The notes under the pieces: generated by a model
Databases searched by the model: none
What the model was told of the DNA's origin: nothing
What the model saw: only the letters and a program-made list of their open reading frames with translations
Shown: positions 7,882 to 15,298 of the stretch, in pieces
How the letters are laid out: every line of letters begins with the position of its first letter
Numbering within the stretch: the first letter of the stretch is position 1
Source: CAYMAZ01 sp964428185
GTDB taxonomy: Bacteria > Bacteroidota > Bacteroidia > Bacteroidales > DTU049
Reading direction: 5' to 3'
Assembly: GCA_964428185.1 (NCBI GenBank)
Contig: CAYRXH010000047.1
Span: 1-19,478 of the forward strand
DNA length: 19,478 nucleotides
Made by a program: the position numbers and the translations under genes

Positions 7882-9183
7882 ATGAGAACATATCAAAAAT
7901 CATTCTTCATTGCCGGCAACCCGGTGCTTCACAGTATAAGCCCTGAATTGTTTGCTGCGCACGTTGAAGATATCAACTCACAACATTTGTATACCCGCGC
8001 TCTGTGTTCCTGTGCTGCAGATGTGAAATTACTCCTTGACAATGGCTTTTCAGGCTGCAATATCACTGCTCCCCTGAAAGAAGAAGTGCTAAGTATGGAT
8101 TTTCCTAGGTCTCAGATCGTTGAAAAGATCAAGGCTACCAATATGATCATGAATTCTGATGGTTGTCTGGTTTTTGACAATACTGACATAGAAGGTGTTC
8201 AGACAACCATCAAGAGACTTGTCCCTTCAGGAGTAGGACAAAATGCAGTAGTAGCAGGAGCAGGGGGAGCAGGAAGAGCTGCCATCGTTGCTCTTCAGCA
8301 GCTTGGTTTTGATGTTTCACTTGTCAACCGCACAGAACACAAGGCTCAGTATTGGGCCAAACAACTTTCGTGCAGACATACTCCTTTTCAGGAGACAAAA
8401 GATGCCCTATTGCAGGCTCAGGTGTTTGTCAATACCATTGGCAGCAATTTTCACTTTCAGGATGGAATACATCGGGGTCTTACAGTGCTGGATGCTGATT
8501 ATAAAAACAGTGCTTTGCATGATGTGTGCCAGCATAAAGGAGCAAGATTTGTTTCAGGTCTCCAATGGCTTGTTTATCAGGCAATGCCCGCCTTTATGCA
8601 TTTTTCCAGTTCTGCTGTTTCCGAGGATGTGATTGTTGCTGCTGCTTCAAAAAAGCGTAATCTGAACCTGTCTGCTCTTTTTCTCACCGGAATGATGAAA
8701 ACCGGTAAGTCAACAATTGCACGACTTCTTGCCGGATTGCTTGAATATGATTATGCTGACACTGATGAGATGGTTCAACAGCTGGCAGGCAAATCCATTG
8801 AAAAGATATTTGCTGATGATGGAGAGCAGGTGTTCAGGAATTATGAAATGCAGGTAATGCAGCGTTTTTCGGGAGCTAAAAAAATTGTAGTAGCAACCGG
8901 TGGCGGAAGTGTGATATCAGAGCAAAACAGAAAGATCATTAAAGACAAAGGAATAGGAATCTGGTTGTTTGCTTCACCCAAAGAACTTAAGGCAAGAAAG
9001 AGCAATGCAATCAGGCCGTTGCTCCATAATGAAAGTGAAGAAGAAAAAAGGCTGCAGGAATTACTTAATATCAGGTTTAACGATTATCTATGCAGTTCAC
9101 AGTTGCTTGTTCCTGTCGAAGCCAAAAGCCCTGAACAGCTTGCTCATCTCATCTTTAATGAACTCAAATCTAATATGTGTTAG
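7882..9183 (+). CDS. aroEK: Bifunctional shikimate dehydrogenase / shikimate kinase
   Basis: A 433-residue fusion covering consecutive steps 4 and 5. Residues 1 to ~257 are AroE: GNPVLHSISP with the shikimate-binding serines (18, 20), catalytic Lys66 (ITAPLK), Asp102 (NTD), the nucleotide loop AGAGGAGR (125-132), NRT at 149-151, and Gln243 near the domain end. Residues ~265-433 are AroK: Walker A GMMKTGKS (270-277), DTD (293-295), Arg319 (VFRNYE), GGG (340-342), lid RPLL (378-381) and Arg398. All key residues of both enzymes are present, and the frame is continuous across a short KKRNLN linker. Start ATG 7882 is preceded by GGAGAA. It is separated from aroC by the damaged small gene, so it may need its own promoter. 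Confidence 0.95.
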   Translation: MRTYQKSFFIAGNPVLHSISPELFAAHVEDINSQHLYTRALCSCAADVKLLLDNGFSGCNITAPLKEEVLSMDFPRSQIVEKIKATNMIMNSDGCLVFDNTDIEGVQTTIKRLVPSGVGQNAVVAGAGGAGRAAIVALQQLGFDVSLVNRTEHKAQYWAKQLSCRHTPFQETKDALLQAQVFVNTIGSNFHFQDGIHRGLTVLDADYKNSALHDVCQHKGARFVSGLQWLVYQAMPAFMHFSSSAVSEDVIVAAASKKRNLNLSALFLTGMMKTGKSTIARLLAGLLEYDYADTDEMVQQLAGKSIEKIFADDGEQVFRNYEMQVMQRFSGAKKIVVATGGGSVISEQNRKIIKDKGIGIWLFASPKELKARKSNAIRPLLHNESEEEKRLQELLNIRFNDYLCSSQLLVPVEAKSPEQLAHLIFNELKSNMC

Positions 9184-9210
9184 ATCTGTTTTTTCAGGTA
9201 TTATAATAAA

Positions 9211-9245
9211 TTGCAAAGGGCATAGTAAAACTGCGCCCTTTGTAA
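9211..9245. terminator. Hairpin between convergent aroEK and ammonia-lyase genes
   Basis: CAAAGGGC (9214-9221) pairs with GCCCTTTG (9235-9242), extendable outward by three more pairs (one G-T) to about 11 base pairs; the loop is 13 bases. It sits in the 84-base gap between two convergent stops, so it may terminate both. The U-tract is weak on either strand, so confidence is moderate. Confidence 0.45.
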
Positions 9246-9267
9246 TTAAATACGGAGCAGTTTTCAA

Positions 9268-10806
9268 TTATTCGAGGCTTCCAACTGTTTTTTCCACCTC
9301 ATGCAGAATTTCACATGATTTCACCAGTTCTTTCATGGTATTGTGATCAGGATAGAGCGGGCGGTCAATGTCAAGATATTCAACATATTTGCGAATTATA
9401 TCCTTTGCTTTCTGAGTTCCCTTTCCATACACATAGGGAGTTTCCAGTTTTTCGCGCAAGTCGAGTGCCTGAGCAGCTGCCATAAATTCAATGCCTAAAA
9501 TTCCGTAGGCATTGTCCATGATCTGGTTGTTCTTAATTGCAGTGTTCATGCCCATAGACACGAAGTCTTCCTGGTCGGCAGCGGCCGGAATAGACTGAAT
9601 TGAAGCAGGCATTGAGAGAATTCTCTGTTCAACTATCTGCATATCGGCAGTGTACTGACTGAGCATGAGTCCTGAGAACATTCCTGCACCTTTTGTAAGG
9701 AATGGGGGCAGACCTACACTAAGAGCTGGGTTGTTGAGTCGGTTCATACGTCGTTCAGAAAGAACACAAACCATGGTGATGGCTGCGCTCATCATATCCA
9801 TAGGCAGCGAAACAGGAGATCCTTGGAAATTGGCTCCTGAGAGTTGTAAGTTTTCTTCGGGGAAGAAAATGGGATTGTCGCCAACGCCGTTCAGTTCAAT
9901 TTCAACCTGAGAACGGGCATATTTAAGAGCATCATGTGCAGCACCGATCACCTGAGGGGTAGAACGCATTGAATAGGCATCCTGAACTTTCACTTTCAGG
10001 CGTTTTTCGGACAGATCTCCACCTGCGGCAACTGTTCGGATGGCTCTGGCACTTCTCACAGCACCTGAAAAGCCTCTTACTTCATGTATTTTTGAATTAT
10101 ATGGGCCAAGATTGGCTTTTAGTGCTTCCAGAGTCATGGCACAAGCAATTTCGGCCTGTTTTAAAAAGTTGTTCATGTCGTACAATACGATAGCACTCAT
10201 GGCGGTAAGCACATTTGATCCGTTGATCGCTGCAAGACCATCACGCGCCTGGAGTCCGGGAATTGGTATGCCTGCTTTTTCAAGAGCCTCTTTTCCTTCC
10301 AAAAATTCCCCTTTGTAAAATGCATGCCCTTCGCCCATCAGCAAGAGTGCAATCTGTGACATGGGGGAAAGGTCACCACAGGCTCCTACGGATCCTTTGT
10401 CACAAACATAAGGAGTAACTCCTTTGTTGAGCATTTCAACAAGAGTAAGAGTGATTTCCGGCCGGCACCCTGATTTTCCGTGAGCATGGACATTAATGCG
10501 ACTAAGCATTGCACCTCTGACATACTCTTCTTCCAGCGCTTTGCCAATGCCGGCAGCATGATTGTAAATCAGATACTTCTGAAAATCTTTTACCTGATCA
10601 TCATTAAGAACGATTTCTGAAAATTCACCAATTCCGGTATTGACACCATACATAATCTCTTTTGCAACAATTTTTTCCTCAAGCATAGCCCGGCAGCGTT
10701 TGATACGTTCCAGGGCACCTGGATGAAGCTCTACTTTTTCATTATGTCGTGCCACTTTCACCACATCTTCAATGGTGAGTTTGTTTCCTGTGATAATAAT
10801 TGCCAT
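9268..10806 (-). CDS. HAL/PAL-family aromatic amino acid ammonia-lyase (HutH-like) with Ala-Cys-Gly MIO triad
   Basis: 512 residues, the normal size for histidine ammonia-lyase. These enzymes eliminate ammonia from His, Phe or Tyr using an MIO cofactor made autocatalytically from an Ala-Ser-Gly tripeptide. Here the tripeptide is Ala142-Cys143-Gly144 (GSVGACGDLSP). Other active-site residues are in place and almost share P. putida HAL numbering: Tyr53 (MYGVNTG), His83 (YNHAAGIG), Asn195 (INGSN), Tyr278/Arg281 (YSMRSTPQV), Phe327 (ANFQG) and Glu413 (DQEDFVSMG). His83 and the QED glutamate resemble HAL more than TAL or PAL, but Asn82 replaces the HAL Ser. No hutU, hutI or formiminoglutamate genes are nearby, so a histidine-degradation role is not supported by context and I leave the symbol blank. 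Substrate is uncertain. Confidence 0.9.
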   Translation of the reverse strand: MAIIITGNKLTIEDVVKVARHNEKVELHPGALERIKRCRAMLEEKIVAKEIMYGVNTGIGEFSEIVLNDDQVKDFQKYLIYNHAAGIGKALEEEYVRGAMLSRINVHAHGKSGCRPEITLTLVEMLNKGVTPYVCDKGSVGACGDLSPMSQIALLLMGEGHAFYKGEFLEGKEALEKAGIPIPGLQARDGLAAINGSNVLTAMSAIVLYDMNNFLKQAEIACAMTLEALKANLGPYNSKIHEVRGFSGAVRSARAIRTVAAGGDLSEKRLKVKVQDAYSMRSTPQVIGAAHDALKYARSQVEIELNGVGDNPIFFPEENLQLSGANFQGSPVSLPMDMMSAAITMVCVLSERRMNRLNNPALSVGLPPFLTKGAGMFSGLMLSQYTADMQIVEQRILSMPASIQSIPAAADQEDFVSMGMNTAIKNNQIMDNAYGILGIEFMAAAQALDLREKLETPYVYGKGTQKAKDIIRKYVEYLDIDRPLYPDHNTMKELVKSCEILHEVEKTVGSLE

Positions 10807-10862
10807 AGCTTATTTTTTTAAAATTTTAAATTGTTTTTGGAGTTCATTTTTCTATGAAGTTG

Positions 10863-10891
10863 TAAAAGTAAAACAAAAAAACAAATATCAA
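10863..10891 (-). promoter_or_regulatory. Weak candidate promoter of the ammonia-lyase gene
   Basis: On the minus strand TACTTTTA (10870-10863) matches seven of the eight positions of TAnnTTTG, with A for the final G. A TTG (10891-10889) lies 18 bases upstream. It would give a leader of about 50 bases before the ATG at 10806. The imperfect -7 box and AT-rich surroundings make this tentative. Confidence 0.3.
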
Positions 10892-10892
10892 C

Positions 10893-10923
10893 TATAAAAA
10901 AACCTGATCACAGGGATCAGGTT
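10893..10923 (-). terminator. Rho-independent terminator of the oxidoreductase operon
   Basis: AACCTGATC (10901-10909) and GATCAGGTT (10915-10923) form a perfect 9-bp stem around a five-base loop. The A-run at 10894-10902 becomes a T-tract on the minus strand, right after the stem, and it lies 26 bases beyond the gamma-subunit stop. This closes the four-gene operon. Confidence 0.85.
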
Positions 10924-10948
10924 TTCAGTTCTAAGATTTACTCTCAAT

Positions 10949-11497
10949 TTACTCAGAAACTTTCTGTATGATTTTCTTTCCGATAGCGATGGCTTCCATA
11001 TTTGATGGTATCAGACTATGATGCCTGCCTGGAAGTGACTTCTCTAGTCCTTTTTTCAGATAGTCATCTCCCACAATTGGTTTTACTTTAAGAAAGCCAC
11101 CCAGAACCATCATGTTAAACACTTTATGCATGTTCTTTTTTGCAGCTTCCTGTGCTGCATCGACCCTGTAAATAGTGATGTCTTTTCTTTCAGGATGACG
11201 TGTGATACCGTTACCGTCATAAATAAGAGTGCCGCCTTTTTTTACAGTTTTCTCAAATTTATCCATGGATTGCTGATTGAGGATAATAGCTGTGTCGTAT
11301 TCATTGACTACAGGAGAACTGATTCTGTTGTCACTGACAATGACTGTAACATTGGCTGTTCCGCCTCTCATTTCAGGTCCGTAGGATGGCATCCAACTCA
11401 CTTCTTTATTTTCCATGATTCCGCTGTAGGCAAGAATTTTCCCCATTGAGAGAACTCCCTGTCCGCCAAATCCGGCTATAATTATTTCTTCTGTCAT
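10949..11497 (-). CDS. vorC: 2-Oxoacid:ferredoxin oxidoreductase, gamma subunit
   Basis: 182 residues. The N-terminal GFGGQGVLSMG motif, then SYGPEMRGGTANVTVIVSD, identifies the gamma domain of the pyruvate/2-ketoisovalerate/2-oxoglutarate:ferredoxin oxidoreductase superfamily. In the four-subunit enzymes this chain contributes to CoA binding and the alpha-gamma interface. It is the last gene of the operon, 25 bases after the beta-subunit gene, and a strong terminator follows. The C-terminal segment ending AIAIGKKIIQKVSE is typical. The symbol follows common Bacteroidetes annotation as a Vor complex; KorC is equally possible, since substrate specificity is not readable from the sequence. Confidence 0.88.
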   Translation of the reverse strand: MTEEIIIAGFGGQGVLSMGKILAYSGIMENKEVSWMPSYGPEMRGGTANVTVIVSDNRISSPVVNEYDTAIILNQQSMDKFEKTVKKGGTLIYDGNGITRHPERKDITIYRVDAAQEAAKKNMHKVFNMMVLGGFLKVKPIVGDDYLKKGLEKSLPGRHHSLIPSNMEAIAIGKKIIQKVSE

Positions 11498-11522
11498 GAT
11501 TATGTCTTTTTATGTAAGTACA

Positions 11523-12317
11523 TTATTTTTTAACCATTTCACCATCAACCTTGATATCTCCCAGAGGATAAAAAGGGAACATGTTCTCTTCCATCCACAC
11601 ATTGGCATCAGTGGCTGACATTTTCCAACCTGAGTTACAATTTGAAACAATTTCCACAAATGAAGTACCTTTTTTCAGCTTTTGGTTTTCAAATGCCATT
11701 CTGAGAGCTTTCTTTGTTCTTCTCACATTGGCCGGTTTGTGAACTGCCTGTCTTGTTGAAAAATACACACCGGGGAGTTGTGAAATCAATTCATTGATTT
11801 TCAAAGGATTTCCCATAATTTCAACGTCACGGCCATAAGGGCAGGTAGATGCAAGCATTCCGGGAAGAGTTGTAGGAGCCATTTGTCCTCCTGTCATTCC
11901 ATAAATACCATTATTGACGAATATAAATGTGATGTTTTCACCTCTGTTGCATGCATGCAGGGTTTCTGAAGTGCCGATGGCAGCAAGGTCACCATCTCCC
12001 TGATATGTAAAAACAAATTTTTCGGGCATAAGACGTTTGATGGCTGTTGCCAGTGCAGGGGCACGTCCATGTGCTGCTTGCTGCATGTCAATGTCCATAA
12101 ATTCATATGCAAGAACCGAACATCCCACAGGAGCAATTCCGATGGTTTCAGATTGTATACCCATTTCCTCAATCACTTCCATCACAAGCCTGTGTATAGT
12201 TCCATGACCACAACCAGGGCAAAACGAAAGAGGTTTCTCTGTGAGAAGACTTGTGCGTTTGTAAACCAGATTTTCTTCGCTAATAATTTCTTTGTTGAAT
12301 ATTTGTTGTGTTGCCAT
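11523..12317 (-). CDS. vorA: 2-Oxoacid:ferredoxin oxidoreductase, beta (TPP-binding) subunit
   Basis: 264 residues. The thiamine-pyrophosphate motif is clear: GDGD (in YQGDGDLAAIG) followed about 25 residues later by NNGIYGMTGGQ. Cysteines in FCPGCGHG and in APVGCSV are the likely ligands of the [4Fe-4S] cluster near TPP. This subunit carries out decarboxylation of a 2-oxoacid and passes electrons towards the ferredoxin-like subunit. It lies five bases after the alpha gene, so translation is probably coupled. Naming differs between annotation schemes (VorA, KorB). TGGQMAPTTLPG and the total length fit Kor/Vor enzymes rather than the large single-chain pyruvate:ferredoxin oxidoreductase. Confidence 0.9.
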   Translation of the reverse strand: MATQQIFNKEIISEENLVYKRTSLLTEKPLSFCPGCGHGTIHRLVMEVIEEMGIQSETIGIAPVGCSVLAYEFMDIDMQQAAHGRAPALATAIKRLMPEKFVFTYQGDGDLAAIGTSETLHACNRGENITFIFVNNGIYGMTGGQMAPTTLPGMLASTCPYGRDVEIMGNPLKINELISQLPGVYFSTRQAVHKPANVRRTKKALRMAFENQKLKKGTSFVEIVSNCNSGWKMSATDANVWMEENMFPFYPLGDIKVDGEMVKK

Positions 12318-12322
12318 AATAT

Positions 12323-13405
12323 TTATCCTCCGATAATTCGTTTTTCCATTGCTTCAAGCACCTGATCGGGTGAATGAATCATTCCGCCAACGCGTCCGTA
12401 ATGTTCAACTTTTAGATCACAACCCACTGCAAGCCTCACGTCTTCAACCATTTGTCCAAGACTCATTTCAACTGATAATATTCCTTTAATCTGTTTGCTT
12501 AGTCTTTTCAGTTCTTTAGAAGGGAAAGGAAAAAGAGTTATTGGACGAAGCAATCCAAGTTTCAGACCTTTTTCACGACCGATGTCAACAGCTTTCTGAC
12601 ATATACGTGCACTTGATCCATAGGCCACAAAAAGATATTCGGCATCGTCGCAACTGATGCATTCAAATCGCACTTCTTCCCTTTCCATCTGTGCATATTT
12701 TTCTTTCAGCTTCATCACATGTTTTTCTTGTTTTGCTGAATCGAGATCCAGCGAAGTGATAATATTCCTTGGTCTGTCGGGAGTTTTTCCTGTTGTTGCC
12801 CAGTTGCATTGTTTGATGATTTCTTCAATGGTTCTGCGCGGTTTAGGGTCCTTTAACATCACCTTTTCCATCATTTGACCGATAAGACCATCAGTAAGTA
12901 TCATCGCCGGGTTTCGGTATTTAAAGGCAAGTTCAAATCCGAGTTCTACAAAGTCAGCCATTTCCTGCACTGAAGATGGGGCCAATACTATCAATCGATA
13001 ATCACCATGTCCGCCGCCTTTTGTTGCCTGAAAATAGTCGCTCTGTGATGGCTGGATGGTACCCAAACCTGGACCTCCACGCACAACATTTACAATAAGG
13101 CAGGGAAGTTCAGCTCCTGCCAGGTATGAAACCCCTTCCATCATCAAACTTATGCCTGGGCTTGATGATGAAGTCATCACCATCTTTCCGCATGAAGCAC
13201 CGCCATATAGCATATTGATGGAAGCAATTTCACTTTCTGCCTGAAGTACAACCATGCCGGTAGTTTCATAAGGCTTTTCCAGCATTAGGTATTCCATCAC
13301 TTCAGATTGTGGTGTGATCGGATATCCGAAATATCCGTCGGCACCTGCGCGTATTGCAGCTTCTGCAACCGCTTCATTTCCTTTCATTAATTTTAATTCT
13401 CCCAT
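12323..13405 (-). CDS. vorB: 2-Oxoacid:ferredoxin oxidoreductase, alpha subunit (VorB-like)
   Basis: 360 residues. Signatures of the alpha chain are GNEAVAEAAIRAGADGYFGYPITPQSEVMEY split across the first 45 residues, QAESEIASINMLYGGASCG, TSSSSPGISLMMEG and RGGPGLGTIQPSQSDYF. The C-terminal part (YGSSARICQKAVD, LRPITLFPFP, SVEMSLGQM) is the transketolase-C-like domain. The alpha chain helps bind TPP and CoA and sets substrate choice. The sequence closely resembles what is annotated in Bacteroidetes as 3-methyl-2-oxobutanoate (2-ketoisovalerate) dehydrogenase subunit VorB. 2-Oxoglutarate or arylpyruvates remain possible substrates. It is 36 bases after the ferredoxin gene and five before the beta gene. 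Confidence 0.9.
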   Translation of the reverse strand: MGELKLMKGNEAVAEAAIRAGADGYFGYPITPQSEVMEYLMLEKPYETTGMVVLQAESEIASINMLYGGASCGKMVMTSSSSPGISLMMEGVSYLAGAELPCLIVNVVRGGPGLGTIQPSQSDYFQATKGGGHGDYRLIVLAPSSVQEMADFVELGFELAFKYRNPAMILTDGLIGQMMEKVMLKDPKPRRTIEEIIKQCNWATTGKTPDRPRNIITSLDLDSAKQEKHVMKLKEKYAQMEREEVRFECISCDDAEYLFVAYGSSARICQKAVDIGREKGLKLGLLRPITLFPFPSKELKRLSKQIKGILSVEMSLGQMVEDVRLAVGCDLKVEHYGRVGGMIHSPDQVLEAMEKRIIGG

Positions 13406-13441
13406 TATTTTATTGCGTGTAATTTTTTTTCATACTGTGTG

Positions 13442-13666
13442 TTATTCAATCTTTTTCTTATAAACGGTGATGACGCCGTCTGGGCATACGATTGCACAAT
13501 TTGCACATCCTATGCACGCGTCGTTTTGCATCTCTGCAAAATTGTATCCTTTACTGTTTACGTCTATTGCCAGACGGATGACATCCTGAGGACAGGCAGG
13601 GACACATACTCCGCATCCTTTACATTTTTGAATGTCAACCACAATGACTCCTTTTACCTTTGCCAT
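13442..13666 (-). CDS. vorD: 2 x [4Fe-4S] ferredoxin-type delta subunit of the oxidoreductase
   Basis: 74 residues with two complete cluster-binding motifs: Cys15, 18, 21, 25 followed by Pro, and Cys51, 54, 57, 61 followed by Pro. This is the classic eight-cysteine bacterial ferredoxin fold. As first gene of the D-A-B-C operon it is the electron-exit subunit, passing electrons from the TPP site to soluble ferredoxin. The start ATG at 13666 is about 38 bases from a predicted transcription start. A free ferredoxin is unlikely given the tight operon. Confidence 0.93.
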   Translation of the reverse strand: MAKVKGVIVVDIQKCKGCGVCVPACPQDVIRLAIDVNSKGYNFAEMQNDACIGCANCAIVCPDGVITVYKKKIE

Positions 13667-13710
13667 ATTACAATATATTGAATTTGTTAGTGTCTTTTAA
13701 AAAATTTTCA

Positions 13711-13740
13711 CGAAAGTATATCTTTTTTTTTAATTTTCAA
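13711..13740 (-). promoter_or_regulatory. Promoter of the vorDABC operon
   Basis: On the minus strand TTG (13740-13738) lies 19 bases upstream of TACTTTCG (13718-13711), which matches seven of eight positions of TAnnTTTG with standard spacing. The start would be near 13704, giving a leader of about 38 bases. It implies the operon can be transcribed independently of the aminotransferase gene upstream. Confidence 0.55.
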
Positions 13741-13771
13741 AAAATACAGTCAATTTTTATCCTGTTAGAAA

Positions 13772-15091
13772 TCATACAAGGGGATGGTCAGCTCTGAACT
13801 GCTTCAGACGTTCTTCCAGAGAGGGAAACTGGGATCTGGATACCAGTGATACACATGCTCGGATACCTTCGGTACGTTCACTTCCGGTTATCCCAAGAGT
13901 GATGGCACTGATTCCGTAATAAATCAACTCCCCTATCAACTCTTCACCACTCATGCCGGGGTAGGAAATGGTAAAATAAAAACCGTCGGCAATGGGGGTG
14001 CCTTCATCCATATCATATACCATTTTAAACCCGTTGTCGAGAAACAATTTTTTCATGATTTTTGCCTTATCACCGTATTCTTTTGTTTCTTCAACAAAGT
14101 TGAATCTTCCCTCATTGGCTGCTTTCAGAATGGCTGCAACTCCGTGTTGTGCAGAGTGTGTCACTCCGGAACTCAGGGAGTATAATGTGCCGAATATCAT
14201 TGCATAACCGAACTGTGAAGAAGAGTAAAATCTCTTCAGATCAGGGAATTCCCTCTTGAAAAGAGTATTTGAAATGACCATCATTCCGCAGCGTTGTCCT
14301 GCATAACTAAATGCTTTTGAACTGCTTACAAATAAAATGTAGTTGTCGTAATAGTTGGCTACACTTGGTTGATATGGCGGCTGCCCGGGAGTGGAAATGT
14401 CAACTCTGAAATCCATTCCGAAATAGGCAAGATCTTCAAGTACAACAACATCATACTTGGCTGCCAGCTCGGCAATGATCTTCAGTTCTGTTTCTGTAAA
14501 ACAGATCCACGACGGATTATTGGGGTTTGAATACAACATACTATGGACATTGCCCTTTGACAGATGAAACTCTAGCTTGTTTCTCAATTTTTCACCACGG
14601 TAGTTGTACACATCAAAACTGTCAAATTTCTGCCCGAGTACCCTGAGTTGCTGCTTGTGAACAGGAAATCCCGGATCAAGAAACAGGATTGTATCTTTTT
14701 CAGCACTGCTTTTTCCGAGAGTCATAAATGCTGCAAAACTACCCTGCATTGAACCCACGGTGGGCAGACACCCTTCTTCGTTCACTTCAATCCCGATGAA
14801 GTTTTTAATAAACAGTTTCATCTCTTTTTTGATGGAAGGAATGCCGTGAATATCAGGATAAATGGCACCCACGCCTCTTTGCATTGCTTCAATTTCTGCT
14901 TCCGTTCCTACAACAGCAGGGGGAAGTCCGGGAACTCCCATCTCCATTCGGACATATTTAATGCCAGCGGAAGTCTCAATCATATCAACAAGTTTTTTTA
15001 TCTCACGTATGCTTGCTTTTCCTACAATAGGAATATTGCATTCCCTGATCTTTTCATTCACAAGATCATAATTCACAGGTGTGTTTCTCAT
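13772..15091 (-). CDS. PLP-dependent class I/II aminotransferase
   Basis: 439 residues of the fold-type I aminotransferase family. SNPNNPSW (188-195) carries the substrate-binding Asn, VVLEDLAYFG (216-225) the Asp that holds the pyridine nitrogen and the following Tyr, and SSSKAFSYAGQRCG the Schiff-base Lys259. The C-terminal Arg for the substrate carboxylate is probably in EGIRACVSL. It would exchange the amino group of an amino acid with a 2-oxoacid. Lying 105 bases upstream of, and on the same strand as, the 2-oxoacid:ferredoxin oxidoreductase, it plausibly supplies or uses that enzyme's 2-oxoacid. Specific substrate unknown. I see no well-formed promoter upstream. Confidence 0.88.
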   Translation of the reverse strand: MRNTPVNYDLVNEKIRECNIPIVGKASIREIKKLVDMIETSAGIKYVRMEMGVPGLPPAVVGTEAEIEAMQRGVGAIYPDIHGIPSIKKEMKLFIKNFIGIEVNEEGCLPTVGSMQGSFAAFMTLGKSSAEKDTILFLDPGFPVHKQQLRVLGQKFDSFDVYNYRGEKLRNKLEFHLSKGNVHSMLYSNPNNPSWICFTETELKIIAELAAKYDVVVLEDLAYFGMDFRVDISTPGQPPYQPSVANYYDNYILFVSSSKAFSYAGQRCGMMVISNTLFKREFPDLKRFYSSSQFGYAMIFGTLYSLSSGVTHSAQHGVAAILKAANEGRFNFVEETKEYGDKAKIMKKLFLDNGFKMVYDMDEGTPIADGFYFTISYPGMSGEELIGELIYYGISAITLGITGSERTEGIRACVSLVSRSQFPSLEERLKQFRADHPLV

Positions 15092-15298
15092 ATTTCAAAT
15101 TCTTTAAAGTGTCTTTACTGATTGAGTCTGCTGTATAAAAATATGCTCCTAACAGCTTACAAAAAAACGTATTTTTTTAATATTAACCTAATAAAAAGGG
15201 GATTTTTTGCAGAAAAAAACAGAAAATAATCAATGTTTTTTCAACAAAATGATGAAACATTCATTGCCAATCAAATAAAAGAAAAATACACTGCCGGC

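Noticed and set aside
9268..10806. Assignment of the lyase as tyrosine ammonia-lyase of a flexirubin-type pigment cluster
   Set aside because: The selectivity pair is Asn82-His83 rather than the His-Leu of TAL, and no ketosynthase, acyl-carrier or dialkylresorcinol genes are nearby.
15092..15298. Hidden small gene or RNA in the 207-base gap between the response regulator and aminotransferase genes
   Set aside because: The gap is AT-rich with no start/stop frame of protein-like composition, no stable hairpin and no clear TAnnTTTG box on the minus strand.
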